Positions 32,805 to 33,337 of a stretch of 33,337 bases of DNA are shown here, piece after piece. Each line of letters opens with the position of its first letter. Position 1 is the stretch's first letter. Made by a program: the position numbers and the translations under genes. Source of the DNA: Paracoccaceae bacterium (lineage in GTDB: Bacteria; Pseudomonadota; Alphaproteobacteria; Rhodobacterales; Rhodobacteraceae); assembly GCA_027489355.1 (NCBI GenBank), contig JAIXZY010000013.1, positions 1 to 33,337 on the forward strand, in the 5' to 3' direction. The notes below the pieces were generated by a model. The model searched no databases, was not told the DNA's origin, and saw only the letters and a list, made by a program, of their open reading frames with translations.

Positions 32805-33337
32805 ATGCGCAGTTCGAAAACCATCCACGTCATCTCGGCCCATGCCGAAGGCGAAGTCGGCGACGTGATCGTCGGCGGCGTCGCCCCTCCGCCCGGCGAA
32901 ACCCTGTGGGAAATGCGCGAGGCGCTCTGGCGCGACCAGACGCTGCGCAACTTCGTCCTGAACGAACCGCGCGGCGGAGTGTTCCGGCATGTGAACCTGC
33001 TGGTGCCGCCCAAGGACCCCCGCGCGCAGATGGGCTTCATCATCATGGAGCCCGAGGACAACCCGCCGATGTCCGGCTCGAACTCGATCTGCGTGTCCAC
33101 GGTGCTTCTGGACAGCGGGATCATCCCGATGACCGAACCCGTCACCGAAATGGTGCTTGAGGCTCCCGGCGGCCTGGTCACGGTGCGGGCCGACTGCCGC
33201 AACGGCAAGGCCGAGCGGATCCATGTCCGCAACCTGCCTTCCTTCGCCGACCGGCTGGGCGTGCCGCTGGACGTGCCGGGTGTCGGGCGGCTGACGGTGG
33301 ACACGGCCTATGGTGCGGACAGTTTCGTCGTGGTCGA
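32805..33337 (+). CDS. Proline racemase superfamily protein (cut by window edge)
   Basis: The first 177 residues of a proline racemase/hydroxyproline epimerase/dehydratase family protein; the gene runs off the right edge, so no stop is seen. GGGAGG lies 5 bases before the ATG. Family landmarks are the N-terminal [60 protein letters not shown] and a later [14 protein letters not shown]. In true racemases and 4-hydroxyproline epimerases the first catalytic cysteine sits in M-C-G-H-G; here that site reads M-S-G-S-N, with S90 in place of cysteine. Members with this change exist and may be epimerases, dehydratases or different enzymes. The second catalytic cysteine lies beyond the window, so the reaction cannot be settled. 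Possible roles are hydroxyproline or proline use. Confidence 0.88.
   Translation, partial: MRSSKTIHVISAHAEGEVGDVIVGGVAPPPGETLWEMREALWRDQTLRNFVLNEPRGGVFRHVNLLVPPKDPRAQMGFIIMEPEDNPPMSGSNSICVSTVLLDSGIIPMTEPVTEMVLEAPGGLVTVRADCRNGKAERIHVRNLPSFADRLGVPLDVPGVGRLTVDTAYGADSFVVV

Noticed and set aside
1-33337. CRISPR arrays, rRNA genes or insertion sequences
   Set aside because: No regularly spaced repeat array, rRNA-like sequence or transposase was seen.

Overview
The window reads as a chromosomal segment of a GC-rich alphaproteobacterium, most likely family Rhodobacteraceae. The core genes and their grouping fit that family: leuB beside an endonuclease/exonuclease/phosphatase gene, mlaA-mlaC, a PBP1A-type synthase next to glnK-amtB, smpB and dapA. 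Gene starts, codon use and strong GC bias are ordinary for the group from about position 6,900 to the end.

The left part (1 to about 6,900) is an accessory, phage- or island-like segment. It is visibly less GC-rich and uses codons such as ATA and TTA more freely. It holds a small internally duplicated protein (minus strand), a 473-residue protein joining a DnaG-type CHC2 zinc finger to a TIR-like/nucleoside-deoxyribosyltransferase-like C-terminal domain, a resolvase-size serine recombinase, a phage tail tape-measure protein without any other recognisable tail gene, and a 54-residue follower. It ends about 145 bases short of a tRNA-Pro(CGG) gene. The zinc-finger/TIR-like fusion, read as a possible nucleic-acid-sensing NAD-type effector, is the best candidate for an undescribed system. 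That function is inference only.

The core part runs as follows: an EamA transporter, leuB, a frameshifted secreted endonuclease/phosphatase gene and a large membrane protein (all minus); a type I secretion ABC/HlyD pair (minus); divergent mlaA-mlaC for retrograde phospholipid transport (plus); an HWE sensor kinase and a bifunctional penicillin-binding protein (minus); glnK-amtB for ammonium sensing and uptake (plus); a second EamA transporter and a DUF899 thioredoxin-fold protein (plus). Then come an acetyl-CoA hydrolase/transferase, a third EamA transporter, an aromatic/aspartate aminotransferase, a 3-mercaptopyruvate sulfurtransferase, a small glycine-rich protein and smpB (all minus); a two-helix ion-channel-like protein (plus); a soluble lytic transglycosylase (minus); dapA (plus); and the start of a proline-racemase-superfamily gene cut by the window edge.

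Non-coding features of note: two identical 28-base palindromes that supply stop codons to flanking genes, a 39-base tandem repeat at the mlaA/mlaC junction that carries the mlaC start, a cluster of GGTTGC/GCAAC sites after the recombinase, and paired palindromes plus a terminator after dapA. No CRISPR array, rRNA or insertion sequence was seen.
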